A stretch of DNA of 64,000 nucleotides from Gracilaria vermiculophylla (Eukaryota; Rhodophyta; Florideophyceae; Gracilariales; Gracilariaceae), in NCBI GenBank assembly GCA_019155205.2, contig JAHNZQ020003147.1, positions 1,044,682 to 1,108,681 of the forward strand. Direction: 5' to 3'. The position numbers and the translations under genes are program-made. Positions 22,104-32,688 of this stretch are shown piece after piece (within the stretch, counting starts at the first letter, position 1; every line of letters starts with the position of its first letter). Below the pieces are notes generated by a model. It saw only the letters and a list, made by a program, of their open reading frames with translations, was not told the DNA's origin and did not search any database.

Positions 22104-25008
22104 GGCTCTTCTTTGTCGAGGTGCGCGCCTTATCTTGAGGGGGGAACATGAAGTGCAATACTCTCTAGTGAGGCTTTTCTTGGCACTTTGCCGGTTCACC
22201 GGATTCCGTCTAGGTCGTCTATATGAAAAAGATTAACGTCGCGGGCATAAATCACGTCCGTTTGTACGGTGGACTCCGGAGTGCCCGACCCGGCGCGTGT
22301 CGCACGACGTGGCAGGCGCGCTGGATCGCCTCCCAGTGCGCGCGTGGCAGCCGCGCACGTCCCGCTGGCTACAGTATGGGTGCTGGGTGGTACCTGCTTT
22401 GCACGGCTAATGTAGTACTTTCGATATTTAGTTCTTTAGTTGTTCGGCCATTTTGGCGTAAGCGCCACAGTATTTAGCGCGATGGCTCTCCGGCCGTCGC
22501 CCCAAGTAAACTGCACAAAGCTGGATCTTTGGCCCAAAACTTGCCGCCCACGTGGGTAACTCTCTCAACCTTGCACATGTACGCGGTGGACTACGCAAGT
22601 CAACCGCCCGTGACGCCGATATCCACTGTCTGTACTATTCATTCCTTTTTTCATGTTCGCCCTCATACGGCGTGAGCCCCACCGGACCTCAGGATTATAC
22701 TTTCGCGGACTACGTCTGCCACCCGCTCGACGTGGCTTGCCCGAAACCCACGCGACCCAATAAAGTAACCGGCCGCACCTAGATAGCCCAAAATATTACA
22801 AGGGAATCTCACCGAACTTACGGAAACTGTCTCAATCACAGGATTTGCCGGATCCCCAGTTTCTCCATTTCTTCTCCTCCTGCACCCGTGGCGACGGCTC
22901 GCCCGCGGAGTTACGCCCAGCTCGTGTGCCTCGCCCGAGAAAGGCTCTGCCTCGTAACCATCTCGAGAGACGAAGGTTCCGAACGTCGTTCGTGGTACTT
23001 TTCCGTTTTGGGGTATTGCACGACACGAAGTGAACCACAACGGGTACGATAATAATCTGACCATACTTTTTTACGCTTTTATTGTCCCGAATTTTAGATA
23101 GAAGAAGTTGTTAAGAGAACGCAAGCTCTTCGCGATACAACCTGCTCGTTTTCGAGCTCGTGTGCGCCGGACTATGCAACGATGTGGTATTCACCAGACT
23201 ATGACCTCTCATATGCTTCGTTTTGTTTATAGCACAACCGATTATTTCTGTGGCCGTCTTTTGGACCATGACATTAATAGTCGGGGTCACTGACAGTCTT
23301 AAAAAAAAACTGTAAACTCTATATTCAGCCCCATCGTATGTATATTTACATGAAAAATTTAACGGAGCGCAACCGGCTCGACACGCAGGCGGTGTTTACT
23401 TGCGCATCAATGTTATTAAAGGTTACGCCTACCTGTTCGGGTGGGGATCAGAACTCAATGTACGCCAAATTAAAGAGAAAAAAATCGTAATAGAAATGGA
23501 AAGAAGCTAGGAAGGTTTTAGGAAGGGATCTTGGACTATAAGAAATTTTAATTGAATATGTCTTGGATTTAAATCTTTCTCGCTCACGTCAGAGTCGGTA
23601 TTTAATGGTGTTTTGTACAGAATCAATTATTCTTGTGCAACATTAAAAACTTTAATTTAAAACTCGGCTGTAACAATTTGGGACTTCGAAATTTTCGGGT
23701 GGGGTCACTTGAGTCTTATAGAATTTCTTCGGGTTTTCAGTTTAGTTAATAGGGGAGACCCAAAAATTTGGTAGTTTTTCGGCGGGTTTTTTTTTCAGTT
23801 TTGAACGTTTTTTCGAACAGGCGCATTAAGTTCTGTTTAAAATAGAATTTTTATAAATTTTGGGCCCTTGCGGACATGTCGGGTTCTGAAAGTAGGGTAA
23901 GTCGACTGGCTGATGGGGATGCTGGAGATGGGTTGGCCTGCATGGGTGCATCCTGGACTAACTGCTCGCGAAGTGCTTCGCGTGGAATTATTTTTTAATT
24001 GATAGCTTCGTACAAAATTAAGAAAGGGTTTTTGTTGACAAAAATATTATTTTTACCTTTGGCGCGAAGCGAAGCGAATGCGAAGCGGCGACAAAGTCTA
24101 TATGCTAACGAACGTAGAGAGCTGGCACCAAGTAGGAAGAAGAACAGTGCAGCAGCGTGTGTCTGCCACAGCCGCGCAGACTAGTTTCCAACATTGTTTT
24201 TCGAAGCACTATTTTCGGAATGAAGGCAAATTTGTGACAAATCCACTAAGAACTCGTTTGCATGCCTATCGTACAATACTGTACTACAATATAAAGAACG
24301 TCAACGATATTTCCCTGTAGAGTACTGTGTACAATGAATCCCTCGTTGCCCAGGGATAGCAGTCTATCCCACTACCCCTTTATCCCTTCACTTTCCTGCC
24401 GAACAAAAATTCACCCACTTCTCAAGCATGAAGCCGCAGTAACGGTTCTTAAATCTGGTAGAATGTTTAGGTGGGGAGCACCACGAAGAAAAATACCATG
24501 TCAATCTGTTTTCTTTCAGGTCAGATTTGAACCAACCCGATATCTTGCAAAGCCCAAGACATTCTAGAAGATAATTCGAATGCGCCTTTACGAAGGATTA
24601 CGCCAGTTGCAGCCATACTACCCTGTTGGACAGGATTCAACGACTTTTTGGCGTTGCAATCGTATTTGTCCGGCCTCGCAAATCTTTTTTCAGCGATAAG
24701 AATGCTAATGTTTATCAGAGTGTGTCATTTCTTGAGTCAAGTGTTGAATTGCACTGAATTATTCTTGCTCCAATATTTAGATATTGAGCCCTTTATGGAA
24801 CGCACTCTCTTGCCCTTCCTTTACATTCTAACCCCCTGACTTCCCAAAATGGAAAAAATATAAAGCTGCGAAGGAGAGTGAAGAGTACAACATCGCCATG
24901 CTGTTGTTAGTGTGATTTTACTGTGAGGCTCTAACATCACTGAAATCATTCCAATGAATGCGACGAAATCATGACGCATCCGTCCGAAAAATGACGACCG
25001 AAAGGGAA
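22104..25008. other. Unassigned stretch between fragment C and assembly gap
   Basis: The first kilobase or so is GC-balanced and probably holds the 3' end of fragment C. I could not find a second copy to define an LTR. From about 23060 the composition turns AT-rich, with long A and T runs and only short open frames. A GCGAAGC-type short repeat lies near 24060-24090. No gene, RNA or transposon end is supported. Confidence 0.5.
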
Positions 25009-25108
25009 NNNNNNNNNNNNNNNNNNNNNNNNNNNNNNNNNNNNNNNNNNNNNNNNNNNNNNNNNNNNNNNNNNNNNNNNNNNNNNNNNNNNNNNNNNNN
25101 NNNNNNNN
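25009..25108. other. Assembly gap of 100 N
   Basis: Exactly 100 N, a standard scaffold placeholder. It removes the C-terminal end of the adjacent Tc1/mariner gene. Confidence 0.99.
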
Positions 25109-26040
25109 TTAATTTGGTTAAAATCTGGTGCGCGCGCCGGTAATTCTAGAACAGATACTTCAGACTCCTGTAACCAATTTTTGATTAAAGATGAAGTGTG
25201 TACAGGCGCAGTATCCTGTTGAAAAAAGAAAATTTCTTCATGAAAACATAAACCAAGCGGTAGAAAATAACTTTATAGAACTTCTTGATATTTTTACGCA
25301 CTCATGTTTGTTTCAATGAAGGCAATTTCCGTCAAACCTTTTTTAGAAATACCTGCCCAAACCATTACAGAGCCTCCACCTGAATGCCTGGTATACAATT
25401 CATGACGTTGTGTACGAAGATCGTGCCAATAAAATTTACTGCAATCTGGTCCGTCCAAATTGAACTTTATTTCATCAGTAAGAATAATATTTTCCCATTT
25501 TTTTCTCCAGTAGGCTTTTCCAGCACACCTGACAATCCTTTTGGGCTTGTGATGGTCTTGGAGAAAGAAAGTGTTTTTCGTTTTTTTATATTTTAATTAA
25601 TTTGTGCTGTTTATCTGCCTCCACATATTTGATTTAGAAACGTTGAGATTAAGATTAATTCTAATTGTTTTGCACGATACTTTTCATTTGCACAGCTCCC
25701 TTTTTAATACATCTCTTATCTACTCGGATGAGCTTCTGTGGGCGTCTAGAAGATGATTTTAAGCACTATAGAGTCGGGTTTTATAGAAAAGTAGCAATTG
25801 TGACCCTAGAACGCTTTAATGTTTTAGCGATAGCACTGTAGGAATGTTTCTTGGCGTTTAACTTAACGATTTAAAGCTGTTCATGCTTGAAAAGTGGCGG
25901 GCGTCGAGCCACTTTTATTATAAAGAAGACGGTGTACATATCTTTTTGAAACGATTCTACATAGACTATGTGCAAAATCTAGTCTAGAGTACAGTTTTGG
26001 CGCACTTTTGAGGGGTAATATGTTTTTGCAACGCACTGTA
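25109..26040 (-). pseudogene. Tc1/mariner transposase remnant
   Basis: On the minus strand the frame gives RPSQAQKDCQVCWKS, then ILTDEIKFNLDGPD (first catalytic Asp), FYWHDLRTQRHELYTR, GGGSVMVWAGISKKGL, and QQDTAPVHTSSLIKNWL (second catalytic Asp), typical of a DD34E Tc1-like DDE enzyme. The third acid would fall in or next to the N gap. Stops interrupt the N-terminal helix-turn-helix part (about 25600-25880). The element's 5' end is probably the ACGCACTGTA at 26031-26040, which resembles Tc1 terminal repeats. Confidence 0.85.
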
Positions 26041-26153
26041 TTATGCAATGCGTTTTGCAGCACAAAGCGATTGCTTCAGGAAAACAAATAAAGACAAGTG
26101 AACACTAGACTTTCTCGTCTTGCCTCTTTCCCAGACCTAGCCGCGATTGCTAA

Positions 26154-26174
26154 GGCCCTTTCTACACATGGACA
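26154..26174 (+). repeat. Harbinger left terminal inverted repeat
   Basis: GGCCCTTTCTACACATGGAC starts right after TAA at 26151-26153. It matches the right end with two mismatches over 21 bp. Confidence 0.92.
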
Positions 26175-26560
26175 GGACACGGTGCATTCTGTCTAAAATA
26201 CCCTTGATCCTGGGGATTCTTTATTTCTTAGGACATCTGTTGTCATGTCCAAAATACCCAGCATTTTGGGGTCGCTTCGAAGTGACTCCAACATAAAACT
26301 CAAGCTTTGCAACGGCTTTCATCACCACACACATGGATTCTGAACGCCGTATATGCTTTGCCGCAGCAGTTGTCGCTGTACTTGCGACTCAAGGAGACAA
26401 CTCTTATATTACCACAGTTCTAAGCTTGCTTTCTTTGCACTCTGCTCCTGTTGTGATCCTCGCATTTTGGGATGAACGCCGTGGAACACTCTGAAGGGTA
26501 TAGTCTCGACGCAGAAACTCTTTAACCCGTTTCTTCGACTTTGCAGGCAAAAGAGATTTC

Positions 26561-27538
26561 ATGGGCTGCGCGTCCTGGAAAAGTCTTTTCCAAATCACGT
26601 ATCCCTTACTTCAACAATTGTCGCAAGGACTATGGGCCATCATAGAGGCAAGCGATTCAAAGTTTCGTAAAGCTCTGCCAGGAGAGATCAAAGTAGCAGC
26701 TTATCTGCTGTGCGCTGGCGGAGTTACATGTGAGAAGGCTGCAACACACCTCAGAATAGGCGCGAGCACAGTATCTGCAAGCGTGAAGACAATGACGAAG
26801 GCTGTAACTCAAAAGTACAAAGACGCTGTGCGCTTCCTAACAGAAGAGCAAGAAGTTGCTCGTGCAATGAATGGATTTGAAATGCTGAACGGTGTACTCT
26901 ACTGCGTCAGCGTCACTGATGGAACTCGTATCAAATGGACATGCTGCCCTGAAGAACAATACTATGAATACCGATGCTACAAAGGGTATCCAAGTGTAGT
27001 ACTGTTAGCGGGGGTAACCGCCAATGGGAGGTTTATTTACGTCGATATTGGAAAGCCCTGGGTTCTTGGTGACTCTACAGTACTCGACCAATCTACATTA
27101 AAGAAGAATATTTATAATGGAACATGTATTGGGGACGACATACCAGACTTGGTTATCGCAACCATCGCTGTTCGTCCTTACGTAATTGGAGATGGCGCTT
27201 TCCAGCTCACCAAACATATGATGAAGAGCTGTACCGAACGTGAGAAAAACGCGAACCCGGTATTGCGGACGTGGGCTAAAGTGGCAAGAACGACGATGAA
27301 GCCAGTAAAATGCGCATTCAGAATGCTTAAACACCGCTTCTGTGTCCTGAAAGATGGAATTCGACTGCAACATGAGGACGACATCGTTATATTTATATTC
27401 GCATGCATGGTTCTACATAACTGGAGCATTGACAATGGCAACGACCGGGAGTTTTATTTAACACCTTACGAAGACGAAGATCAAGATCTTGTTGTCACTG
27501 CACAGACGACTGCAGGAAAGAGACAAAGGGATGCATGA
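26561..27538 (+). CDS. PIF/Harbinger transposase (DDE_Tnp_4 type), one catalytic acid changed
   Basis: An open frame of 325 codons from ATG 26561. The family cuts and pastes TIR elements with a DDE nuclease. Seen here: an N-terminal helical part, an HTH-like GGVTCEKAATHLRIGASTVS, first Asp in VSVTDGTRIKW, KGYPSVVLLAGV, DSTVLDQS, second Asp in VIGDGAFQLT, then PVKCAFRMLKHRF. Relatives have Glu in the VECAFG-type motif, and here it is Lys (codon AAA), with Gly to Arg two residues on. If that alignment is right the enzyme is catalytically dead although open. The frame is open about 18 codons further upstream; an earlier ATG at 26332 opens a short frame that could be a first exon. The stop is 5 bp from the stop of the convergent partner gene. 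Confidence 0.85.
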   Translation: MGCASWKSLFQITYPLLQQLSQGLWAIIEASDSKFRKALPGEIKVAAYLLCAGGVTCEKAATHLRIGASTVSASVKTMTKAVTQKYKDAVRFLTEEQEVARAMNGFEMLNGVLYCVSVTDGTRIKWTCCPEEQYYEYRCYKGYPSVVLLAGVTANGRFIYVDIGKPWVLGDSTVLDQSTLKKNIYNGTCIGDDIPDLVIATIAVRPYVIGDGAFQLTKHMMKSCTEREKNANPVLRTWAKVARTTMKPVKCAFRMLKHRFCVLKDGIRLQHEDDIVIFIFACMVLHNWSIDNGNDREFYLTPYEDEDQDLVVTAQTTAGKRQRDA

Positions 27539-27543
27539 TTAAA

Positions 27544-28125
27544 CTACATAACCACCAGCTGTAGTGCAGAGTAGCATGCATCAGAACATACCAAATAAAC
27601 GTTCCGAAATTGCCCTAGTCTTCTCGTGTTCTTCGGGTTTTTTTGAATCTCTGATATCAAAGTCTCAGTTGCCTGTTCTTTCGTTTTTATGAGTTCGGAC
27701 AGTAATGAATCTCGAGAGAGCTTCACGCGCTTACGAGTGCTCGATGCTGGTAATTCCGGGGCACTAGCACCATCATCCGATGAATATTGCGCTTGTGGAT
27801 CGTAGCGCGCCTTTCTATTCTCCATCTCGTGCATCTGGTCGAAACACTCCGGCGTATTGAAAAGACTTTCGTCATCACCATCCCTGCCAGACTGCATGAG
27901 TTTGGCCATGAATGCAGAGTATTCCTGCTTTATGCGAGTGAACTTTTTTTGCCAACCTCTAGCTGTTCTTTTGATGCCACGGCTGCTTTCAGCGAGCTTC
28001 ACGGCGTCGGTAAAGACATGCTTTAGGCTTTTCTTTTGTTGCTTTCCATCACCATAGCTAGCTTGCTTCATCATGGAAAACAAAAGATTAACTGTGTCAT
28101 TGTCATAGGTCGGTTTGATTAGCAC
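27544..28125 (-). CDS. Harbinger partner protein (Myb/SANT-like DNA-binding type)
   Basis: About 194 codons convergent with the transposase, the usual companion in Harbinger elements. It binds the element ends and helps bring the transposase into the nucleus. Visible: TYDNDTVNLLFSMMKQ, ARGWQKKFTRIKQEYSAF (helical, tryptophan-containing trihelix-like part), an acidic middle, a basic STRKRVKLSRD stretch and a C-terminal helix. No ATG opens the frame: the first codon given is GTG, and the frame stays open to about 28270 (Ser/Thr/Pro/Gln-rich), so the true start may be on an upstream exon or was lost. Confidence 0.72.
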   Translation of the reverse strand: MLIKPTYDNDTVNLLFSMMKQASYGDGKQQKKSLKHVFTDAVKLAESSRGIKRTARGWQKKFTRIKQEYSAFMAKLMQSGRDGDDESLFNTPECFDQMHEMENRKARYDPQAQYSSDDGASAPELPASSTRKRVKLSRDSLLSELIKTKEQATETLISEIQKNPKNTRRLGQFRNVYLVCSDACYSALQLVVM

Positions 28126-28469
28126 ACTGTTGGATGGTGTCTGGCTTTGTTGGCTTCCTGGCTGTGATTTTTTGCAGCCTGGTGAAGTGTTTTTTGTTAA
28201 GCCAGTAGTTTGTGCACTCAGTGCAATGGGTGGGGCTTCAGATGCCGTGGCAATAGCTGCAAGCGTGGGGTCTTGTCATGAGGTGTTTTTAGTGGCTGCA
28301 GCAGAGCTCAGATGAGGTTCGGGTACGAAGAACAACTTCTGGTACTGCGAGATGAACGAACGAACGAACAGTTCTGCCTGGATCTACGTTGGCGGGAGAT
28401 GTGTATTCGACCAAAAAATGTCTTTTGGACACATTGGCGCCAAATCGTGTCCATCGGGCAGCTTTTCCT

Positions 28470-28490
28470 TGTCCATATGTAGAAACGGCC
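28470..28490 (-). repeat. Harbinger right terminal inverted repeat
   Basis: The complement of this end reads GGCCGTTTCTACATATGGAC. It is followed by TAA at 28491-28493, the second copy of the target site. Confidence 0.92.
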
Positions 28491-28493
28491 TAA

Positions 28494-29049
28494 GGTCTTG
28501 TAAACTTTTACTTGGGGAATGAGACGATTTCGCCCCAGATGCGAGGAGCCAGGAAGGCGCGTTGTGCCCTGTAGAGAGCATGCGCAAAATAAAAGAATGC
28601 AGCAACCGGTGTGTGTTGAAACCGCTCCTTGTTCCAAAAAATCACAAGTTTTGAAACTGTAAGCGCGGCGCGAACGCACAGCAACTTAGGTGGATCGCGG
28701 TACCACGGTCCGTGATTTCCAGGTTATTTATGGCTTCTACGTCACGCGCGCTGCTCGTTTGACTGGCTTTCACTTCTGTAGGCGTCGGTGGGGCTCTGAA
28801 AATAGCGATTGAGAAGGGTAGGTAGTTAGACCATACAGGCGTTTTCGCGTTCGACTGCCTGAACTCAGAGATGGTGACATCAAAAGCGTAGAGATTGCGT
28901 AAATGTTAGCCACAAGCAAGAAACGAAGACAAAATTCAGCTGCACGCGGACAAACATCTACGAAAAAATAATAGCACGGCCAAATACGGCAAGATTAATA
29001 TAAGAAACAAAGGCGCATTTAGAGAAGTGAAAGACAGAGAGCAATCGCA
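28494..29049. other. Unassigned stretch after the Harbinger element
   Basis: About 550 bp with no supported gene. Open frames are short and not protein-like. Confidence 0.4.
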
Positions 29050-30889
29050 TACAAAGTCTGTTTCATAAGTCTAGGACACCTGGCATTGTGATGCAAATCA
29101 TCGTTTTTAGTACTGTAGTGCTACCAGAATCAGTTTTCAAACCACTTCAAGTTTAAAAACCGTTTTAAAAATCATAGGACATTTCACTTTTAAACTTCAT
29201 TTTGCCTTCTTCAGTGGTTTATTTTCGCTTTTGTGTACTAAATGATACTAATCCAGCACTTTTAAATTGCGTTTCTTTAACGTCCCATACTTAAAATATT
29301 CATAGTTTTTGCGTTATTTCCAATACTTTTGCTTTCATCCAAACCTGTTCAGATTGGCCTAAAATGTCCATAAAGCATTCTAACGAGTACATCTTATTCA
29401 TTCGTAAAGGGGTTTAAGTGAACTTACCGAGTAAGTAACTGCGTGGAATTAGATAATAGCAAGCGAAGTAGGTTTTTTATTGCTATAGACTACTAAAAGG
29501 CGGCGCTATCTTAATGAAAAACCAGTTTACATTTCTGATAAGATATGTAAAATTTTATAAAACATTGTGTGAAAGCAATTGCATCCCTTTTTGAGTCAAA
29601 AATTCTTACTGAAAAGGCTTTATATGTAGTTATTTTCATAGAGAGTCCAGTGTATTGCATAATGTAAGGTCTAATAGAACTTTTAAATGTTCAAATTTTG
29701 TTTGATCTTTTTTTCTTATTAAAGAAATATGTAATACGCTGTTCTTCATCTCCATCATAGGTTTACTCAATTTAAAATCCACTCTTTTCGCAGCTGTCTT
29801 TTTTCACAGTGCTCATTGCACATGTGGTATAACCAAAGCGGCTAAAAAACCAAAGGGTGTTCGTGTGGACGCGTGGCTAGGGAGCGCGCGGTGGGCTCAA
29901 CCTAGAAGGTGGGAAAAGGAAACCTGAGAGGTACGCGGTAGCACAACCACTGGGGGTGCGAGATAGCGGGCGCGCGGAATGCACCTATATTGGTAGTGAT
30001 AGAATGCAACGCACGGGCGCTAGTAGAACCGCAAGGTAATGGACGAGCCGTAATGGTCGACTGTAGAAACCAAAACGGGGCTAGAGTTGTCCAAGAGGTG
30101 CTTACCTTTACTCTGGTGACGGGGATGGTTCGCACAGTGAGCATATCCACTCGGCGAGGCCCCCGGGCCAACGCAGCCGGACGAGCCACGTGGCCAGGGG
30201 GAGGTGCATCTGAGGTGCCCCCCCGGCACTCTACAGTAAATTCTAAAATTGATCTAGCAATTAAGATTACCTCTAGGTCGCCCACGTGGCTGTTCTCCAT
30301 GCGAACCGTACCCACTACCCTTGGTACCAAATACTAGAATTACCTCACGTTCACTATACTACAGCACACTTTGGCTCCCTGGTTTGTTTATTTGCAGCTT
30401 CCAAATAGAAATAATGTTCATTTTTATAAACCGAATGAATTTTGAAGCGTTTTTTATTTCTATTTTATTCACTTTTTGTAAACTTATAGTTCTTTTCATG
30501 GGTTTTCTAGTGCAAAATACATTTTCAGGATAACATTCTTGCAAAACATTATCCATATTGTTACAGCTGAACATTATTAAGCTATCAATAACACTTTATG
30601 TTTATATTACAGTGTATATTTAAGAAAATGATATAAAAATTAGAACAAAAGGTATGGATGTAAGCTACCAATTGAAGTGCTGTGTTATAAGCTTTTAATG
30701 TAGAATTTTCAATGTATTTTTGAGGAAAGAAAACAACGTGTTGTGGAAATAATCACGCTCGAGTTCGAAATGTCCTATACTTTTGAAACGCGTTTTTGAG
30801 GGTTTTAACGAAGGGGAGTGGCTACAGTAGGCAGAAATCTATATTTTCGCGCGCGTTTGCACTGTCCAATACTTTTGAAACGCACTGTA
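29050..30889. mobile_element. Non-coding Tc1/mariner-like element, split by a solo LTR
   Basis: The left end (TACAAAGTCTGTTTCATAAG) and the complement of the right end (TACAGTGCGTTTCAAAAGTA) share most positions, and both run into (T)GGACA. The interior is AT-rich without coding signal, so this looks like a non-autonomous or decayed copy. A 542-bp LTR with its 5-bp duplication interrupts it. Confidence 0.5.
29823..30364. repeat. Solo LTR (542 bp) of an otherwise unseen retroelement, with GCACA duplication
   Basis: TGTGGTATAACC at the left and CACTATACTACA at the right give TG...CA ends with a short inverted repeat. GCACA flanks both sides (29818-29822 and 30365-30369), a 5-bp target duplication. 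It is far more GC-rich than the DNA around it and holds a CCACGTGG palindrome (30187-30194). Related ends occur in a 60-bp insertion at 39767-39826. A small TIR transposon with a 5-bp duplication cannot be excluded. Confidence 0.7.
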
Positions 30890-31262
30890 TATATGGTAAA
30901 AAAACCGCACAGAAAAATGGTAAATGCTTTGACCAAACCATGTTAACTAACAATGTTTTGTTGAGAAATACCCCTGCAAGCGTTTGCTTTGACGCTGTTA
31001 ATTGGTGTTTTGCCGTCGTTGTATAGATGTCAATAAAAAGGCATAAGGTTTGAAAGCGATTTTAGCTGGAGCACCTCGACTGGGATACCATGCTCATTAG
31101 TCGCACTAACAAAAAAGCGGGCGTGCCCTCCAAAGTCTCAAGAAAGAACAGAACATAGGTTTTCTTGGCACATGAGGTCGCGAAGCGACGCGAATTGTTT
31201 GGGGACCTGAACAGAAGCAGAGAGTTGAGTGTCAATGGCGTGATGTACTTAGACTATGACGC
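30890..31262. other. Unassigned stretch before element D
   Basis: No gene or repeat end is supported in these 370 bp. Confidence 0.4.
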
Positions 31263-31555
31263 TGTGTGGTACCGTCACTGTACTTGCGGTACCGTCAGCG
31301 TAGATATTTTCTACGCCACCGCGCAATTGTATAAAACTTGTCCAGAGAAGGGCCAGTGTTGCAAGCTTTAGTCAATTTGTCAACCAGTGGCACACCGATG
31401 CCCCCCGTCTCCCAGTAGGATCGAACTCACCGAATCGCCCACCACTTGCCAGCTCTCCACGCTTCTCGTAAACTTCATTGAACTACCGCTGTTTTGTTTT
31501 CGTCTCGCCAAACCCAAAGTCCGAACCCGCACCCGTTCAATCCCGGGAGGCCACA
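31263..31555 (+). repeat. Element D 5' LTR
   Basis: Aligns along its length with 36418-36703. The exact start is uncertain by a few bases because the two copies differ by indels there. Confidence 0.82.
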
Positions 31556-31638
31556 GTGAGCACTACTCTGCACCCGAGCGCATAAAACAAGCAAAGTCGG
31601 TGGGATATGCGAAACCGTCGGAACTCCCGAAGGTCACA

Positions 31639-32523
31639 ATGGAAACTACATCTTCATCCTCCATGTCTATGCGCACTAGCCGAGGTATCACTGGTACAGC
31701 GAAAGTGGATAAAGTCAGTATGGCTACAGTGCAGCCTTTTCTGGCCCGTCTGGAAGCTAAGTTTATCCGCATATTCTTGCGCGCATATGATGCGTACTGC
31801 CACGAGCTCAAGTTGCGTGCAACATAGCTGGTTCAAGAGGCGTCCATGAATCTTGAGCCAATTCGTCTGGGGGGTCTCGTGTACTGTGTGGACTTCGAAC
31901 AACTCGAGTCCGCCGTGGACCTTGGGATGATATACCACTGCGTGGACATTGCGGACCTTTCGTATAACAAGCTACGCGCCTTCCTCGAAAAGGAGGCCAT
32001 CGACTCGGCAACTGCCGTAACCAAGTCGGACTTAAACGCCATGGTTCTCAAACACGTGCGCAAGGACATGAGTGTCAAGTCCGCTACCGATCGGATGAAG
32101 TTGCTCTCCATCGATTACAAGTCACTACTGCGTCAACCCGGAATGGCGTGGGTTGCCAAAACCAACCAAAAGGCAGACGTGCGTTACAATCTGTCGGTCG
32201 TCAAGCCGGCCCAACTCAAGACCAGACTTGATCAAGACATCTCGTTCTCAAAAAAGCATCTGAAGGAGGACCGAAAGTCTTTTCTTAAGCATGCCCTGGA
32301 CCTTTTACAAGCTCTTGAGAAACTCGACAACAGGAATACCCGTGCCCGTCAGTCTGAAGCGAGAGGCGGGAGCACAAACACCGTCTCAAAGACAAAGCCG
32401 GAGAATAAGCCAGCATCAAAGACCTTAAAAAACCGTAGAATTTACAAGCCTTCGCCATCGTCATGTCCGATGAAGGCTTTCAAAGGCAAGAACCAAATGC
32501 ATTGGGTCAATGTCTGCGAATAA
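31639..32523 (+). pseudogene. gag: Gag-like protein, element D
   Basis: From ATG 31639 (METTSSSS) the frame has one stop (TAG 31825-31827) and goes on to TAA at 32521-32523, about 294 codons. Visible segments are FLARLEAKFIRIFLRAYDAY, IRLGGLVYCVDFEQLES and KSATDRMKLLSIDYKSLL, followed by a basic tail rich in Lys, Ser and Asn. The segments agree with gag of the oomycete-type lineage in general shape. The C-terminal half ends without a recognisable zinc knuckle; KPSPSSCPMKAFKGKNQMHW may be its remainder. It would form the particle core. Confidence 0.65.
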
Positions 32524-32688
32524 GCATCCGCAAAAGAAAATAAAGACTTCAAATACAAACTGGGCGCAGCGGGGGCACGTGATGTTCCGGTACGTTGGAC
32601 TAGAAGTCAAGCCTCCTCGGGCGGTGACGCAGCCTAATCTGAATTCAGAAGCGTCGGTTGGCTTCTACAAGACAAGTAAAAGACCAAC

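Larger units (their letters stand above)
26154..28490 (+). mobile_element. PIF/Harbinger DNA transposon, structurally complete
   Basis: Terminal inverted repeats GGCCCTTTCTACACATGGAC (left) and the complement of ...GTCCATATGTAGAAACGGCC (right) agree at 19 of the first 21 positions. TAA stands on both sides (26151-26153 and 28491-28493), the normal Harbinger target duplication. Inside are a transposase on the plus strand and a DNA-binding partner gene on the minus strand, end to end. Length is 2337 bp. It sits between a Tc1 remnant and unassigned DNA. Confidence 0.93.

Noticed and set aside
22663..23064. 133-codon minus frame after fragment C as a gene
   Set aside because: No recognisable motif, no second copy, and composition typical of chance frames in GC-rich DNA.
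18646..23300. Fragment C as a nested insertion in the 5' LTR of B
   Set aside because: The missing LTR half does not appear after C, and no target duplication is present.
24060..24095. Possible satellite of GCGAAGC units
   Set aside because: Only a few imperfect units; too short for a tandem array.
28352..28372. AACG microsatellite near the partner gene
   Set aside because: About four units only; ordinary simple repeat.
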